A DNA stretch of 7,300 bases from positions 1 to 7,300 of the forward strand of contig CAZNAP010000116.1 in assembly GCA_964571145.1 (NCBI GenBank), read 5' to 3'. Position 1 is the first letter of the stretch. Each line of letters opens with the position of its first letter. Origin of the DNA: Suilimivivens sp964571145. GTDB taxonomy: Bacteria > Bacillota > Clostridia > Lachnospirales > Lachnospiraceae. The notes below the pieces were generated by a model. It made no database searches. It was not told where the DNA came from and was given only the letters and a program-made list of their open reading frames with translations. Below, one piece after another: positions 4,659 through 7,300 of the stretch. A program made the position numbers and the translations under genes.

Positions 4659-6263
4659 TTAAATATAGTTCATCAGTGATGTTTGCATAATCTTGCCGGT
4701 TGCCATCAGTGCTGCATTGTAGGTCAATTCTGTGCTGGTAAGCTGTACTGCCACCTCTGCGATGTCCGCATCTTCATTTTCCGATTGTAATGTCTTGAAG
4801 GTGGTTTTCTGATCCATCAGTCGATTGCTAATCAAATCCAGTCGCTGACTTCTTGTTCCGTTATCGGTAATGGCCACATTAGTATCGTCCAGATAACCCT
4901 GCACGCTGGTAATGGTTCCTTCGAACATCTTATGAATCTTATCACGGATGTAGCTGTATGCCTTGTCGGCAGCATCGTATTTATCTTTGGTCGTTTCATA
5001 ATCTGCAGATTCAGGGTCCATATTTTCCAACACATGATCTAAATCTTCTTTAGTGGCTTCAATTTCTACCAATTCAGTCAGTGCATTTTCCAAATCATCT
5101 ACATCACGGTCTAAATTGTGATTAAATACTTCATCAGCTGTGGTATTTACTTGAATAGTCTGGTTGTATCCCACATCATATTCAATGGCCTGTTTGTTTT
5201 TGGTTCCAGTCAGGTATTCCTGATTGTAATCAATTGCCGGGGCTGTTCCGGTCTGTCCTGTACAAGCAAAGTAGTGTTCCGGTCTCAGGTCACCACTTTC
5301 CCATTGGTTCTTGGTGTAGGTGAAACGAATTTCCGTATCTGTTGTTACACTGCCTTCTAAAGCCTCATAAGCCTTGTTACTGAAAAGAATTTCTCCGGTT
5401 TCCGGCACATATACAACTGCTGTTTTGGCCGGATTGTCTTCGAATACACCGGGAGATGTTTCAATTTGATCAGGTGCATTGTTGGCCGTCTGTATGGTTT
5501 CATACGGATTCGGATCGGCACTTGTGGATACTGTAGTAGTAGTCACAAAATGTCCGGGGGCAGGTGTTCCGTCCATCAGCTGTATGGTTACGCCTCCTGC
5601 GCTCTGTAAATCATCATAAGCCAGTCGCATTCTATGGATATCGCCGTTGGTCACTTCCTGTTCTGTCAGTGCCGGGTCGGTAGTCGGTGGAATGGTATCA
5701 TAATTATTCTTATTCATCCCGTCCAGTCTTCCGATGTCCGTATAGTTAATGGAATCAAAATCTCCGATGGTGTTCTGCTCTGTAATGCTATAACTCGGCA
5801 TGTTTTCTTCCACCTCTTTGGTGAAAGACATGGTTGTATCGGTTCTGTATCCTGTAAAGACGTATCTTCCGGCATAATCTACATTGCCAGTAGAATAGAA
5901 TTCATCTCGCAGGGACTTGATTTGTTCTACGATAATACGAAGGTCTTCGCTTCCCAAATCTTTATTGGAACCTTTATTTGCCTGTTTGGTCATATCGGTT
6001 AAAACTTCTGTTACGGTTCCAAGAGCCTTGCCGGTGACATCCAGCCAGCTTTCAGCATCAGGGGCATTCTTGTCATTGTACTGGGTCAGTTCTGAAACAC
6101 TGGTTCTCAGTCGAAGGGCACGAATTGCAATAACCGGGTCATCCGAAGGTCTTGTGAGTTTCTTCTGTGTAGACATCTGGGTGCTGAGTTTGTCCTGCAG
6201 AATCTTGTTGTTATTAATATTATACAGAGAATTGTTCTGCATAATCTTATTCGTCATTCTCAT
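4659..6263 (-). CDS. flgL: Flagellar hook-associated protein 3 (FlgL), enlarged
   Basis: Exported junction protein that sits between FlgK and the flagellin filament. The flagellin-like N-terminus is clear: MRMTNKIMQNNSLYNINNNK (1-20), KKLTRPSDDPVIAIRALRLR (34-53), AESWLDVTGKALG (70-82) and GRYVFTGYRTDT (132-143). The second half has QAIEYDVGYNQTIQVNTTADEVF in two blocks (358-370, 371-380), and the C-terminal helix includes TSTELTYNAALMATGKIMQT (509-528) with the end SLMNYI. At 534 residues it is much longer than common FlgLs (about 300). The extra material lies mainly at 145-355, rich in T, P, D and N and probably surface-exposed; the coiled segment 385-440 is also long. The start at 6263 is preferred: AGGAG (6276-6272) is 8 nt upstream, whereas the ATG at 6257 is 14 nt away and an out-of-frame ATG at 6270 is too close. 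It follows flgK after 72 bases. Confidence 0.95.
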   Translation of the reverse strand: MRMTNKIMQNNSLYNINNNKILQDKLSTQMSTQKKLTRPSDDPVIAIRALRLRTSVSELTQYNDKNAPDAESWLDVTGKALGTVTEVLTDMTKQANKGSNKDLGSEDLRIIVEQIKSLRDEFYSTGNVDYAGRYVFTGYRTDTTMSFTKEVEENMPSYSITEQNTIGDFDSINYTDIGRLDGMNKNNYDTIPPTTDPALTEQEVTNGDIHRMRLAYDDLQSAGGVTIQLMDGTPAPGHFVTTTTVSTSADPNPYETIQTANNAPDQIETSPGVFEDNPAKTAVVYVPETGEILFSNKAYEALEGSVTTDTEIRFTYTKNQWESGDLRPEHYFACTGQTGTAPAIDYNQEYLTGTKNKQAIEYDVGYNQTIQVNTTADEVFNHNLDRDVDDLENALTELVEIEATKEDLDHVLENMDPESADYETTKDKYDAADKAYSYIRDKIHKMFEGTITSVQGYLDDTNVAITDNGTRSQRLDLISNRLMDQKTTFKTLQSENEDADIAEVAVQLTSTELTYNAALMATGKIMQTSLMNYI

Positions 6264-6335
6264 AAATCATACTCCTCTCTCTCAGTGTCATTTTGTATCT
6301 TCGTATAAAGTGTCTTCAAAATACTTTTCACATTA

Positions 6336-7300
6336 CTAGACACCGGTATTTAGTATCAACTGGTCGTATATTTCTGTAAGGGTCTGTATCATCTTGGATG
6401 CCAAAGTATAAGAATTCTGAAACTTCACCAAGCTTACTGCTTCTTCATCTTCATCTACACCGGCTACGGAGCTCCTCTGGTTATCAATGGAGTTTTTCAA
6501 ACTCTTGTAAACATCTTGAAAAGTATTTGCATTGCTGGCGTTCAGTGCCACATCCGATAAAATCATTTCCAACATTTCACCGGCAGAGCCGTTTCGGAAG
6601 CTGTACTTCTCTTTGCTGTTTAGAAGTGTGATAATCTCCTCGATTTGTCCGCATTCTTCTACTCCAACTTTCTCGCTACTACGTGAACCCAACAGGGACG
6701 CATCATCTATTAAAGCGGAATTAATGTCAAAATTACCTGCGCTCAGTTCATAATAAGCATCAACATCTCCAAAATTCGCATCTGTGTACTCTGTGCCGTT
6801 TCCACTTTTCCCTGTGAAAAGAATACATCCCGGATCACCATTTGCATTTACGCCGAGCTTCAAGATTTCATTAACTTGTTCAGAGAAACCTCTAATCCAG
6901 GTATTCATCTGCTGCATATAATAAGGAATGCCCTGATAGTTAATATCTGTTTCTGTTTCAGCCTCTCTGCCGTTTACTTTTGCTGCAGTTGCCTGCGGAT
7001 AAGTAGCCGAACTATTGTTAATGGTAAAGGTGTAAGTATCTGTTCCGTCAAATGTCCATCCGGTATATTGATAAATTGTATTTCCTATGTTAATAGTTCC
7101 GCCGACTGCGGGATCAGGAAGCATACACTGCTTCATATCTTTTAAATTTTCTTCGGTTACTTTAATAGACACTTGGTTGGTCGTATCATCATATCCGGTT
7201 ACCATGCCGTTAAAGTTCGCTCCGTTATTACCGTCTCGCATTTCCACCAGACCTTTCAGCTTGCCTCCCATAGAAGCATTGGTCAAGCTGAACTGATTTC
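6336..7300 (-). CDS. flgK: Flagellar hook-associated protein 1 (FlgK), C-terminal part (runs off the right edge)
   Basis: Exported junction protein linking hook to FlgL. About 320 C-terminal residues are visible, in frame to the window edge. GGKLKGLVEMRDGNN, near the right end, is the conserved FlgK motif that follows the DUF-like central region. INYQGIPYYMQQMNTWIRGF is a further segment typical of Clostridia FlgK. The C-terminus SLKNSIDNQRSSVAGVDEDE, then EAVSLVKFQNSYTLASKMIQ and TLTEIYDQLILNTGV, is the hallmark D0 helix of FlgK. The stop is TAG at 6338-6336. Two cysteines occur in the visible part (in KQCMLPD and PGCILF), which is uncommon for an exported axial protein. Its own start, and genes usually upstream in such clusters (flgN, flgM), are outside the window. 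Confidence 0.96.
   Translation of the reverse strand, partial: NQFSLTNASMGGKLKGLVEMRDGNNGANFNGMVTGYDDTTNQVSIKVTEENLKDMKQCMLPDPAVGGTINIGNTIYQYTGWTFDGTDTYTFTINNSSATYPQATAAKVNGREAETETDINYQGIPYYMQQMNTWIRGFSEQVNEILKLGVNANGDPGCILFTGKSGNGTEYTDANFGDVDAYYELSAGNFDINSALIDDASLLGSRSSEKVGVEECGQIEEIITLLNSKEKYSFRNGSAGEMLEMILSDVALNASNANTFQDVYKSLKNSIDNQRSSVAGVDEDEEAVSLVKFQNSYTLASKMIQTLTEIYDQLILNTGV

Noticed and set aside
5634..6339. Plus-strand open frames opposite flgL (5634-6002 and 5917-6339)
   Set aside because: They lie entirely antisense to a clear flgL, lack good SDs and recognisable domains, and are cysteine/leucine-rich as expected for reverse-strand shadows.
1..7300. Mobile elements, CRISPR arrays, tRNA/rRNA genes or defence genes
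   Set aside because: No direct-repeat arrays, transposase frames or structural RNA signatures are visible; the window is filled by conserved flagellar genes in a standard order.

Overview
This window is one contiguous late flagellar gene cluster from a Gram-positive anaerobe, read entirely on the minus strand. From right to left it holds the 3' part of flgK, then flgL, fliW, csrA, flaG, fliD, fliS, a small FliT/FlgN-like chaperone gene, and the first 44 codons of flagellin (hag/fliC). The gene order, the flagellin N-terminus (MVVQHNLTAMNSNRML...), strong AGGAGG ribosome binding sites, the long CsrA, the presence of FliW and the rather AT-rich composition point to Clostridia, most likely Lachnospiraceae (Roseburia/Butyrivibrio/Eubacterium-like). 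The genus cannot be fixed from the window alone.

Layout: 7300-4659 encodes the two hook-filament junction proteins FlgK and FlgL. 4594-3920 encodes FliW and CsrA, with the fliW stop codon directly abutting the csrA start. A gap of about 160 bases (3760-3919) carries a sigma-28-type promoter and a structured leader. 3759-376 is a tightly packed run of flaG, fliD, fliS and the chaperone-like gene, with gaps of 12 and 1 base and one 4-base overlap. A second gap (135-375) carries another sigma-28-type promoter with the same spacing, an AT-only upstream tract and a leader of about 140 nt with several hairpins, followed by flagellin. No convincing intrinsic terminator is visible anywhere.

How the genes work together: FlgK and FlgL join hook to filament, FliD caps the growing filament, FlaG affects filament length, FliS chaperones flagellin, and the small gene probably chaperones another late substrate. 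CsrA, FliW and flagellin form a known homeostatic loop: CsrA represses flagellin translation, FliW antagonises CsrA, and unexported flagellin sequesters FliW. Both ends of that loop are in this window. The flagellin leader has two hairpins that present the CsrA core (ANGGAN closed by C-G), one of them on the Shine-Dalgarno sequence.

The least expected observation is a third such hairpin on the Shine-Dalgarno of flaG, plus a CsrA-like core at the fliW Shine-Dalgarno next to a strong hairpin. If real, CsrA would control the cap/chaperone operon and perhaps fliW, as well as flagellin. FliD and FlgL are both clearly longer than usual, with extra material in their central, probably surface-exposed regions. 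All RNA structures were paired by eye, not computed.
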